Source: Coprothermobacter sp. (GTDB lineage Bacteria > Coprothermobacterota > Coprothermobacteria > Coprothermobacterales > Coprothermobacteraceae). Taken from it: a DNA stretch of 45,964 nt. This document shows positions 1 through 8,293 of this stretch, one piece after another (position 1 is the first letter of the stretch; each line of letters opens with the position of its first letter). Made by a program: the position numbers and the translations under genes. The notes under the pieces are model-generated. The model saw only the letters and a program-made list of their open reading frames with translations. It did no database searches and was not told the DNA's origin. The DNA lies in assembly GCA_012842545.1 (NCBI GenBank), contig DUSQ01000062.1:1-45964 (forward strand), given 5' to 3'.

Positions 1-191
1 TAGGGACAGTGACTATGGATTTTACAATGTTTGAAGCTCCCAAGGATGTCACAGTAGGTGATGAGGTTGTTCTCATGGGCGAATGGGACGGAGGGCATTT
101 GTGGGCGGATGAGATGGCACAGATTGTTGGGACGATTCCCTATGAGATTTTAACAAGCATTAGTCCGAAAATACCCAGAGTGCTAATATGA
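1..191 (+). CDS. alr: Alanine racemase, C-terminal fragment (5' end outside window)
   Basis: Frame is open to the left edge; C-terminal sequence ...GDEVVLMG...WADEMAQIVGTIPYEILTSISPKIPRVLI is typical of alanine racemase. Confidence 0.85.
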   Translation, partial: GTVTMDFTMFEAPKDVTVGDEVVLMGEWDGGHLWADEMAQIVGTIPYEILTSISPKIPRVLI

Positions 192-937
192 AGGTTGCTA
201 CTTTCAATGTAAATGGTATTAGAGCACGTCTAGACTCTGTCTCAGATCTTATGCAGTTGGAAGAGCCTGATGTTTTGTGTTTACAGGAGATAAAGTGTGA
301 GAATGACCTCTTCCCATACGATCTTTTTTCTGGTTATTATTGCTACGTACACGGGCAAAAGGCTTACAACGGTGTAGCAATTTGCTCTCGGGCCGAAGGA
401 GTTTCCGCACATATCATGGAAGAAGTAGAAAGCCGAACTATGGGCACAGTCATAGGTGATATCTTATTTGTAAACGTTTACGCACCCCATGGTGACCTTC
501 GCGGCACGTCAAAATTCTTTCAAAAAATACAGTGGTACAAATCTTTCTCCAAGCGTATGGAAGAGCTTTTGAAGAAATACCCTAAGACCTTAATCGTTGG
601 TGATTTCAACGTAGCCTTGGAAGATAAGGATGTATGGGATCCCATACTTCTTAAAGACACAGTAGGAACCCTTCCCGAAGAAAGGGAAGCTTTAAAGGCT
701 CTTTTAGAAGTGGGTTTTATTGATGCTTTTAGGGCGTTATATCCAGAAAAAGTGCAGTTCACATGGTGGGACTACAAACAAGGGCGAATATGGAAGAATC
801 AGGGTATGCGCATTGATTATGTCTTCTGCAGTGAACCGCTCTTGGCGTCAATTTCAAATGTTTACGTGGTGGAAGAAATAAGAAAGAGGCGCGACCCAAA
901 ACCTTCGGATCACGCTCCCGTTGTGTGTGTGTTATGA
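188..937 (+). CDS. xth: Exodeoxyribonuclease III (ExoA/XthA family)
   Basis: MKVATFNVNGIRARLDS, LCLQEIKCEN, GDFNVALEDKDVWDP, FTWWDYKQGRIWKNQGMRIDYVF, SDHAPVV motifs. Confidence 0.93.
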   Translation: MKVATFNVNGIRARLDSVSDLMQLEEPDVLCLQEIKCENDLFPYDLFSGYYCYVHGQKAYNGVAICSRAEGVSAHIMEEVESRTMGTVIGDILFVNVYAPHGDLRGTSKFFQKIQWYKSFSKRMEELLKKYPKTLIVGDFNVALEDKDVWDPILLKDTVGTLPEEREALKALLEVGFIDAFRALYPEKVQFTWWDYKQGRIWKNQGMRIDYVFCSEPLLASISNVYVVEEIRKRRDPKPSDHAPVVCVL

Positions 938-1057
938 GCTTATGAGCTTATGAGCTATAGCACTGGTCAGTAACATGTTGATTCCGAGAGAAAGGGATTA
1001 CGCGTTTTGTGACGATCTTAGGGAGCTCAAGTGTGGTCTTTTGTCACACAATGGCTG

Positions 1058-2233
1058 CTAAGAAGTGTGATCCAGATGCTGCTGGCTTTTTCGGCTGTGT
1101 CTTGTGTAGAAAAGGCTTGCCATGAGTGCTGTTAAGGGTATCGTTAAAATGAGACCAGCTGAAGCAGAAAGTGCTCTGACCACATCCCCCACGAAGAACT
1201 CGCCGGTGATGTATTTGAAAGCAGTGTTTTCACCAGAACTGTACAAGTAAACCAAAAGCCCTAGCTCAGAACCAGCATATGCAAAGATGAGTGTGTTAAC
1301 CATGGTACCGATCATATCTCGTCCAATACGTGTCAAGCTTGAGAAGAGTGTCAGAAACTTTATATCAAGGTTCTGTAGTTTAATTTCTCTAGCAGCAGAG
1401 ACAATGGAAACAGCTACGTCCATAACAGCACCAAGCGCTGCTATCATGATGGCACTAAAGAATAAAGCCAAAGCATCAACGTTTTTCAAAGAAGAAAACT
1501 GGAAGAAAGAAAAGATTTCAGATGTTATGCCGTGTATGGAAGTCATGTTTGCCGCTGCAAGCCCAAACACGTAAGCGCTTACCACGCCTAAGACGGTACC
1601 AGCGCTTGAAAGCAGAATTTTATCCCAACTATCCATGACCAACGTTATAGTGGCCACTGTGCCAACTACTACTGTTAGCACTCCAACGGGTACAGGATTT
1701 GCACCGCTAGCAATCATCGGTATGGACATCTTCCACATAAACAATCCGGTGAGGAGCAATCCCAAGAGAGCATCTAAGCCTTTAACGTTTGCAATCAGTA
1801 GCACTATTAAGGCGAAAATCCCGACTGTGGAAAGCATTCCGGAAAGTCTGTCCAGATCCTGGATGTAGGCGTCACTGACTTCGCCGTTGTCAGTGATTAC
1901 ATAAACGAATACTCTGTCACCTGGTGAAACTAAGAAAGATCCATACATGGAACTCTCGTAGATATTCTGAGCGTAAATGACTTTTCCCTTCAAAGGTCCT
2001 TCAGATATCCTTACAGAGACAAGTTGCACCGTACTAGATTCCTGATTAATTACCTGTAAAACAGATTCCACAGTGCTTCTGTAGAAAGCTTCTTGTTGCT
2101 CATCTGTGGCCGTGGAACCTGGTTTGCTAAAGGAAGGCACTTGCCACAAAAGCACAATTAAAACAATAGCCGCTATACGCTTTATCCATGGCATAAACTT
2201 ACCCATATGTGAGCTATTATACCCGCTTGCCAT
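1058..2233 (-). CDS. YibE/F family multi-pass membrane protein
   Basis: N-terminal signal/TM plus multiple TM segments; ALFFSAIMIAALGAVMDVAVSIVSAAREI and RIGRDMIGTMVNTLIFAYAGSELG are YibE/F-like. Confidence 0.85.
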   Translation of the reverse strand: MASGYNSSHMGKFMPWIKRIAAIVLIVLLWQVPSFSKPGSTATDEQQEAFYRSTVESVLQVINQESSTVQLVSVRISEGPLKGKVIYAQNIYESSMYGSFLVSPGDRVFVYVITDNGEVSDAYIQDLDRLSGMLSTVGIFALIVLLIANVKGLDALLGLLLTGLFMWKMSIPMIASGANPVPVGVLTVVVGTVATITLVMDSWDKILLSSAGTVLGVVSAYVFGLAAANMTSIHGITSEIFSFFQFSSLKNVDALALFFSAIMIAALGAVMDVAVSIVSAAREIKLQNLDIKFLTLFSSLTRIGRDMIGTMVNTLIFAYAGSELGLLVYLYSSGENTAFKYITGEFFVGDVVRALSASAGLILTIPLTALMASLFYTRHSRKSQQHLDHTS

Positions 2234-2309
2234 TGGGTAACAATGTTATTATTAAAAGTGATAAAGTGATTGCTGCTAAGGTTGTCATACATAGTTGAGG
2301 AGGTAAAAA

Positions 2310-3275
2310 GTGCAATCTTACAAACATTTCGCTGTTTTCCTCGATCTGGAGAATTTGGCTAAGAGTTTAGAGAAATATGACAAAACGCCCCAAGAGCTCA
2401 TGCAAAAGATCTTAGATACTTTTGCTCAAATGGGCAAGATTGATGTTGCAAGAGTTTATACGGGTTGGGGTGTTTTTGCATCACTTATACCCTTTGCTGT
2501 GGACATGGGCTACGAGGTAGTATTCGTGTACGCTCATAGAAGTGGGAGCGTCGTAAAAAACATGGCTGACATGCAGATAACGGTAGATGCTCTGAAGTTG
2601 GGTTACGAGCGGGACGCTATTGATACATTTGTGTTTGTGTCAGCTGATCGTGACTTCATACCGGTCATAAAGGCTCTTCAGGGGCTTGGTAAGGAAGTAG
2701 TAGTCATTGGTGACGAGCAAATAACATCAGAAGCGCTCAGGAACACAGCTGATGCTTTTGTCTCACTCAGCGAGCTTGCTGGTGGATTAAAGAGTTTGAC
2801 CAAGAATAGGGCCGGCAAAGACTTTGAGAGCTTTTTCAACACCATTGGTGGCATAATCAAGTTCGTGGACTTTATGAATTATGAACTTTCCCCCTCCATT
2901 TTGAAAGAATTGCTCACCATGGTCATGCCTGACTTTACTGAGCATGATTGGGGTTATCCCAATTTCAAGGCACTGGTTAAAGATTTGGAGAAGAGGGGGC
3001 TGGTGGAAATTGTGGATTCCAGCAAAATGAAAATGGTACCCACAGCACGTGTCAAGGAGTACGACTTCGTGGTGCCAGAAATAGACGTTGAGCGTGTAAA
3101 AGAAAGGATAAGCCCCGACACTAACTTCACAAAGTTGGTTGAGGAACTTAGGAACATTGAAAAACAAGGGATACGAGGAGGTAAGGATTACTGGGAGGCT
3201 TTAATAAAACTTGGGAACCAGCTTGGCTGGTGGGAAGTCAAACCGGGAGGTGCGGAAGTTGAAAAGTCGGAGTAG
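2310..3275 (+). CDS. NYN (LabA/DUF88-type PIN-like) domain protein with a C-terminal OST-HTH/LOTUS-like winged helix
   Basis: AVFLDLENLAKS, YTGWG, KNMADMQITVDAL, FVSADRDFIPVIKALQGLGKEVVVIG motifs; SD gaggaggtaaaaaGTG. Confidence 0.85.
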   Translation: MQSYKHFAVFLDLENLAKSLEKYDKTPQELMQKILDTFAQMGKIDVARVYTGWGVFASLIPFAVDMGYEVVFVYAHRSGSVVKNMADMQITVDALKLGYERDAIDTFVFVSADRDFIPVIKALQGLGKEVVVIGDEQITSEALRNTADAFVSLSELAGGLKSLTKNRAGKDFESFFNTIGGIIKFVDFMNYELSPSILKELLTMVMPDFTEHDWGYPNFKALVKDLEKRGLVEIVDSSKMKMVPTARVKEYDFVVPEIDVERVKERISPDTNFTKLVEELRNIEKQGIRGGKDYWEALIKLGNQLGWWEVKPGGAEVEKSE

Positions 3276-4116
3276 TAGTCGCAAGAAAAAAAGTTCGGGT
3301 TTGATTTATATCGTTGTTGTTGTCTTATTGGTTTTGTTGATTGCCTTCGCTACATGGTTTTTTTCTGGGCAAAAGACGCCTCAAAAGGCTGCCAGGAAAT
3401 TCGTAGAGGCCTGGGCGAACTACGATCTTTCAGGCATGAAGTCAGTGAGCACAAATGAAATGAGCGAAGGTATGGTTGATGCTTATTTTCGGTCTTTCTT
3501 GAATTCATTAGAGAAAATGAGACAGATTACTGCGGATGCTGAGGGTATACCTGTAGCATCTGTGGAATATCCAGTTAAATGGGAAAGTTGGAAGCTTAGC
3601 TACAGTGTGGTGGACGACGGGGTAGTGGAGGTAAAAGGGACCGTTGATTATATCTACAAAGCTTACGAAGAGACGACCACACTTTCCAGGAGTATCCACT
3701 GGATTGTCACCACAACTAAAGAGGGCAATGACTATTTAGTTAGTAGTGTGAAGATAATTGCAGACAATCCCATGGAAGCAGTTTGGACGTTCATGGATGC
3801 GCTGATGTCCAGGAATATGTTCTACGTGAAAAAAGCTGTAGCCAGTGCCCCTGATGAAGGGTTAGCAAACTTTTTGGCTAGCATGGGGCTTGAATTTAGC
3901 CAGGGTTATGCCACAAAAGGCCTTTTTCTTTTGCCCGCCGTGTACGACGAAAGCGATGCGAACAACAAAGTTCACGTAAGTTATACCAGAGTTGGAATAG
4001 GTGGAACATCTTCTCTTACTAGCGACGTTGCCATTGTTGACGCCACATTTGACACGGTTCGCGAAGGCGATGGATATGTGGTGAAAAATGTTTTCTTTAA
4101 GGAAATAGGAGAGTAG
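3259..4116 (+). CDS. Hypothetical single-TM protein, NTF2-like extracellular part possible
   Basis: ORF track opens at 3211, but SD gggaggtgcggaa precedes TTG at 3259; basic N-terminus then a hydrophobic helix (GLIYIVVVVLLVLLIAFATWFF). Confidence 0.75.
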   Translation: MKSRSSSRKKKSSGLIYIVVVVLLVLLIAFATWFFSGQKTPQKAARKFVEAWANYDLSGMKSVSTNEMSEGMVDAYFRSFLNSLEKMRQITADAEGIPVASVEYPVKWESWKLSYSVVDDGVVEVKGTVDYIYKAYEETTTLSRSIHWIVTTTKEGNDYLVSSVKIIADNPMEAVWTFMDALMSRNMFYVKKAVASAPDEGLANFLASMGLEFSQGYATKGLFLLPAVYDESDANNKVHVSYTRVGIGGTSSLTSDVAIVDATFDTVREGDGYVVKNVFFKEIGE

Positions 4117-4215
4117 TGATTAAATGTTAAAATTTAATGTTGTGTGTTTTTCGAAGTTCTACTTCGTTCAAGTTAGAACAAAAATTCTATGCATAGTTTG
4201 AGGAGGTAATGAAAG

Positions 4216-5895
4216 GTGGAACCCCGTGAAGAGAATTTCAATCAAGAATTCGACGTAGAAATGGCTGAAAGAGGGGATCTCGTAGAGGGAACAGTTTTAC
4301 GCGCTGACGTAGACGGTTTATGGTTGGACATAGCTAGTAAATACGATGCTTTCCTCCCACTGGATGAATGTACTAGCGAGTTAGCACGTCAGGTGCAAGA
4401 GGGTAATGTACCAACCAGTGTGGAGGTCGTTGTTACAAGAACCAACGATGATAAAGGATACATCTCAGTCTCTCAGAAGAGAGCGGCATACAGGAAACTT
4501 TGGAAAGATGTAGAGGAATGGGAAAAGAGTGGAGAGGCCAGAAAAGTAAAAGCTGTGGACGCCGACGAGAAAGGTGTTTTCGTCGACCTGGGCTCTGGCA
4601 TTTTGGGCTATGTGCCAGCATCTCAGTTGGACATAAGGTATGTGCGTGACACAAAGAAATACGTAGGTCGCACATTAAGAGTAAGAATACTTCGTGTTAA
4701 CCGTAGGAGAAATCAGATCATTCTTACTCAGCGACAAGTGCTTGAAGAAGAGCAAAAAGAGCGAGCGGAAAAAGCATGGTTGAAGCTTAAGGACAGTGAC
4801 GTTGTACGTGGTCACGTAAGTAGGATTACGGACGAGGGTGTTTTTGTGGATCTTGGCGACGGTATTGAGGGTTTTGTGCCCAAAGACGAACTTGACTGGA
4901 GGCCCATAAAGAATATCGCTAAAGTGTTTAGGCGTGGCGATGTGGTCAGGGCAAAGGTTCTCTCTGTGGATGATGAAAAGAAAGAAATGGTGCTCAGCAT
5001 TAGGCTTGCAACACCAAACCCGTGGCAACTCTTTGCCGAGAAACACAATGTAGGAGACGTTGTCAGTGGCCGTGTACTTCGGTACCTCAGGGGAGGGCTT
5101 TTGCTTCTGGTGGATCGTGTCACTGGACTAGTGCCTGCCCAGGAAGTGTCTTGGAAACGAGGAGCCAAGGTAGAAGATCTTTACAAGATAGGTGACCATG
5201 TGAAGGCAAAGATTCTCAGATTTGATCCTGAAGCTCAGGACCTCATTCTAAGTGTGAAAGAAGCTCTTGGAGATCCATGGGAAAATGTGGAAAAAGACTT
5301 CCCAGTGGGATCGAAAGCCGAGGGAACAGTTGTGAACATAACTGACTTTGGGGTTTTCGTGGAATTGGCGCCCGGTGTCGAAGGCTTGGTCCCGCGAAGG
5401 TACGTTAGCTGGAAGAGGTTTAAGGATATAAACGAGGTTGTAAACATAGGAGATCAGGTGGAAGTAGTTGTTCTGGGAATCAACATGTTAGACAGGAAAA
5501 TCACATTGTCAATGCGCGACACGAAGCCGGATCCGTGGGAAGAAGTTGTTCAAAACATACAGCCAGGTCAGCTCGTGAGAGGTAAAGTTGTTACCATCAT
5601 TCCACAAGGCGTGTTTGTTGAAATTGCCGAAGGTGTTGAGGGTTTCATACACATTTCACAGCTTTCTACGAGGAGAATAGATGATCCACGAGACGCCGTG
5701 TCTGAAGGTGATGAGGTTGTTGCAAAAGTTATTGGCATTGATGAAGAACGGCGCCGTATTTCTCTGTCTGTCAAAGCCATCCACGTGGATAAGGAAAGAG
5801 AAGAGTTACAAGATTTCCTATCGCAGCAGGGCGAAGATAAGTTCACTTTATCTGATGTGCTGGGTAATTTATTAGGCCGGGAGGTCTCTTTCTGA
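4216..5895 (+). CDS. rpsA: 30S ribosomal protein S1 (multiple S1 repeats)
   Basis: Repeated S1 motifs: GVFVDLGDGIEGFVPKDEL, GVFVELAPGVEGLVPRRYVSWK, GVFVEIAEGVEGFIHISQLS, DRKITLSMRDTKPDPWEEV; strong SD gaggaggtaatgaaagGTG. Confidence 0.92.
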   Translation: MEPREENFNQEFDVEMAERGDLVEGTVLRADVDGLWLDIASKYDAFLPLDECTSELARQVQEGNVPTSVEVVVTRTNDDKGYISVSQKRAAYRKLWKDVEEWEKSGEARKVKAVDADEKGVFVDLGSGILGYVPASQLDIRYVRDTKKYVGRTLRVRILRVNRRRNQIILTQRQVLEEEQKERAEKAWLKLKDSDVVRGHVSRITDEGVFVDLGDGIEGFVPKDELDWRPIKNIAKVFRRGDVVRAKVLSVDDEKKEMVLSIRLATPNPWQLFAEKHNVGDVVSGRVLRYLRGGLLLLVDRVTGLVPAQEVSWKRGAKVEDLYKIGDHVKAKILRFDPEAQDLILSVKEALGDPWENVEKDFPVGSKAEGTVVNITDFGVFVELAPGVEGLVPRRYVSWKRFKDINEVVNIGDQVEVVVLGINMLDRKITLSMRDTKPDPWEEVVQNIQPGQLVRGKVVTIIPQGVFVEIAEGVEGFIHISQLSTRRIDDPRDAVSEGDEVVAKVIGIDEERRRISLSVKAIHVDKEREELQDFLSQQGEDKFTLSDVLGNLLGREVSF

Positions 5896-6503
5896 TAAGT
5901 CAGTCGTTAAACCATGTTTTAGAAGACATTGGGGCTTCTTCTGTTGATCTGGGAAAGATAGAGGAGCTTTACGACAAATACAACTTACCAGAAAACGTTA
6001 GGCGGCACATTGAGGCGGTTACTTTAGGTGTTGCCCGAGTTGTGAAGAAATTGCAGGAACGGAACGTTGGGATTGACGTTAATTCACTCATACTGGGAGC
6101 CCTTCTGCATGATATTGGCAGAAGTGTGACTCATGATATCTCTCATGGGGTTATCGGGTCGATCATTGCCAAAGAGGAAGGGTTCCCTGACAAAATTTGT
6201 TTGTTAATTGAGCGGCATGTGGGCGCTGGCCTTACGTTGGAGGAAGCTCGCGAGTTCGGATTGCCGGAAAGGGCGTATGTCCCTGTCTCAATGGAAGAGA
6301 AGATCTTGGCCGCGGTGGACAATCTTGCTTTTGGAGACAGGCTTGTAGCCAAAGAGGACTTTGTAAAGGACATTGAACGTAAGTTTGATAGTGGAGAAGT
6401 GGCACAAAGGTTCTTTGCTCTTTATGAAGAAGTAAGCAATATGCTAGGTGAGGATCTATCGGTTGTGGTACGTGGAGAGAGTGCGTTCGGTCAAGCTTTA
6501 TAA
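5892..6503 (+). CDS. HD-domain phosphohydrolase family protein (start codon uncertain: CTG 5892 or ATA 5895)
   Basis: GALLHDIGRSVTHDISHGVIGSIIAKEEG...IERHVGAGLT; conserved-looking upstream sequence (LEDIGASSVDLGKIEELYDKYNLPENVRRHIEAVTLGVARVVKKL) precedes the ORF-track start at 6042; SD-like gggaggt at 5879-5885. Confidence 0.8.
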   Translation: MISQSLNHVLEDIGASSVDLGKIEELYDKYNLPENVRRHIEAVTLGVARVVKKLQERNVGIDVNSLILGALLHDIGRSVTHDISHGVIGSIIAKEEGFPDKICLLIERHVGAGLTLEEAREFGLPERAYVPVSMEEKILAAVDNLAFGDRLVAKEDFVKDIERKFDSGEVAQRFFALYEEVSNMLGEDLSVVVRGESAFGQAL

Positions 6504-7500
6504 TTTTCGGAACCTACTGAACCAAGAAATTGAGATACCTGATGGGTTAACGGTTCTTATGGGGGAAAACATGCAGGGGAAGACTTCCCTGTTGGAGTCT
6601 TTGTTCATCGTTTCCACCGGAAGATCCTTTAGAACCAGGAACATTGGTGATGTAGTAAAATGGGGCGAAAACCAATCCCAGATCGAGCTCCAGATAGATG
6701 GGGCAAATGTGATTTTCAGTGTGTCTTTGGAACCCAAGTCCAGGAATCTGCTTCTGAACGGTGAACGCATTTCCAGTCTCGAGAGCCCCCTAGCTGGTCA
6801 AGTGCTTTACTACAGTGATGAGTATTTGGATCTTGTAACCACACCTTCAGGAACTAGGCGCCTCTTTGATCGGCTTATTGAACTAAGTGACCGGGAGAAT
6901 ATGCGATTGGCAGCTCAATACAGGAAACTGCTTGCAGAAAGAAACGCCATGTTAGCATCGGGTTTCTACAATGAGCCGCTTAATGAAGTACTTTCTGAGC
7001 GTATTGATACGATTTCTCAAAAGTGGAGAGAAAAGAGACAAGCGTTCTTGCAGCTGGTTCAAGCGTCTTTGAATTTGCGCTTCCCGCAGGTATTTGATAC
7101 TAATTACAGTTTTGAGTTTTCGGTGGAGACTTCTGATATTAAGAACCTTTCCTTGGAGATGCAGAAGAAGACAACCTTGTTCGGTTTTCAGCGAGACAAA
7201 ATCTTATTGAATGTGAATAACAGAGAGCTAAATACTGTTGCATCTAGAGGCTTTTTGAAGATTCTGCTTACCTTTGTTTTTGTGAGAACGGCTGAACTCA
7301 TTCATGAAAAACAGGGGTACGTTCTTCTCCTCATGGATGACTTTAATGCGAACATTGATGAGCTTCATTGGAGAAAAGTTTTGAGACTTCTGCCTGAAAG
7401 GCATATCATTGCTGCGACCACGAAGACGTGGGAAAAAGCTGAACTAGGGAGACCTTACAGTATATTGGCCTGCGAGCAAGGCAGAGTTTTTCCCGTCTAA
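6481..7500 (+). CDS. recF: DNA replication and repair protein RecF
   Basis: VRSVKLYNFRNL, Walker A GENMQGKTSLLESLFIVSTGRSFRT, YRKLLAERNAML, LLLMDDFNANID; GTG at 6481 preferred to upstream 6448. Confidence 0.88.
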   Translation: MRSVKLYNFRNLLNQEIEIPDGLTVLMGENMQGKTSLLESLFIVSTGRSFRTRNIGDVVKWGENQSQIELQIDGANVIFSVSLEPKSRNLLLNGERISSLESPLAGQVLYYSDEYLDLVTTPSGTRRLFDRLIELSDRENMRLAAQYRKLLAERNAMLASGFYNEPLNEVLSERIDTISQKWREKRQAFLQLVQASLNLRFPQVFDTNYSFEFSVETSDIKNLSLEMQKKTTLFGFQRDKILLNVNNRELNTVASRGFLKILLTFVFVRTAELIHEKQGYVLLLMDDFNANIDELHWRKVLRLLPERHIIAATTKTWEKAELGRPYSILACEQGRVFPV

Positions 7501-7552
7501 GCAGGAAAAAGGCACACCTTCTCAATGATTTAACAATCTGTAAATTGCTATG

Positions 7553-7561
7553 TGCTATAAT
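7553..7561 (+). promoter_or_regulatory. Extended -10 promoter element TGC-TATAAT upstream of the transglycosylase gene
   Basis: Exact TGnTATAAT match, 40 bp before an SD-preceded ATG. Confidence 0.55.
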
Positions 7562-7600
7562 CCTTTAGCTTGATTTAGTTTTTGAGGAGGTGTTAGCACT

Positions 7601-8293
7601 ATGCCTTTGCAAATGTGGTCGCTCTTGGTTCTCTTGACAATTCTTATTATGATCCTTTGGATCGTTCTGCCAGCTGCGGTGAACGTGGAACCCGTGACGG
7701 CTGAAACGGTTCTCATGAGTAAGCCAGCGAAGTTTTGTGAGATAAGCGTGAATGCTGGAGCATGGAATGGAGAGCCTTCCCGAAGTGCTCCTTTCTTAGT
7801 GGAAAAGATGGCAATCCAAGCTGGAGCTAGCGCAACTGTAGCGCTGGCGTTGGGAAATGCTTACAGGAACTGTAACCCGAACAACTTGCCTGCTGAGGTG
7901 TTCATTGGCGTGATCAAGACAGAAAGCAATTTTAATCCTAAGGATGTTTCAAGTGCTGGAGCTAAGGGCATCATGCAGCTGCTTTCAAGTACATTTAGAA
8001 CGTATGTGAAAGCATATCCTTCCCTTCTTAGTAAAGGTGACATTTTTGACCCCTATGAAAATGCCTGCGCTGGTTTACTCTACCTTAATGACAATTACGA
8101 AGCATGGATTGGCCATGTGAAGGACAGGTCCAAGGCCATTGATCTTGCGGTAGCTTCTTACCTTACTGGGGTTACTAAGCTCAAGAATTCTGGTTACAGC
8201 GGTAGAATTTATGATGGAAACAATTATGTGAGCAACTACCTAAGTAAGGTTAAGACTTATGCAAACAGTGCAATGCAAGCAACAACACGATGA
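7601..8293 (+). CDS. Lytic transglycosylase, SLT domain
   Basis: IGVIKTESNFNPKDVSSAGAKGIMQLLSSTFRTY and YENACAGLLYLNDNYEAW; N-terminal TM; SD gaggaggtgttagcactATG. Confidence 0.9.
   Translation: MPLQMWSLLVLLTILIMILWIVLPAAVNVEPVTAETVLMSKPAKFCEISVNAGAWNGEPSRSAPFLVEKMAIQAGASATVALALGNAYRNCNPNNLPAEVFIGVIKTESNFNPKDVSSAGAKGIMQLLSSTFRTYVKAYPSLLSKGDIFDPYENACAGLLYLNDNYEAWIGHVKDRSKAIDLAVASYLTGVTKLKNSGYSGRIYDGNNYVSNYLSKVKTYANSAMQATTR

Noticed and set aside
1031-1049. gtgtg...cacac hairpin between convergent xth and YibE/F genes as a terminator
   Set aside because: Only 5 bp of stem and no T-tract; too weak to call
4675-5168. Minus-strand ORFs of 118-123 aa inside rpsA
   Set aside because: Antisense shadow ORFs over a strongly supported S1 CDS; no coherent motifs
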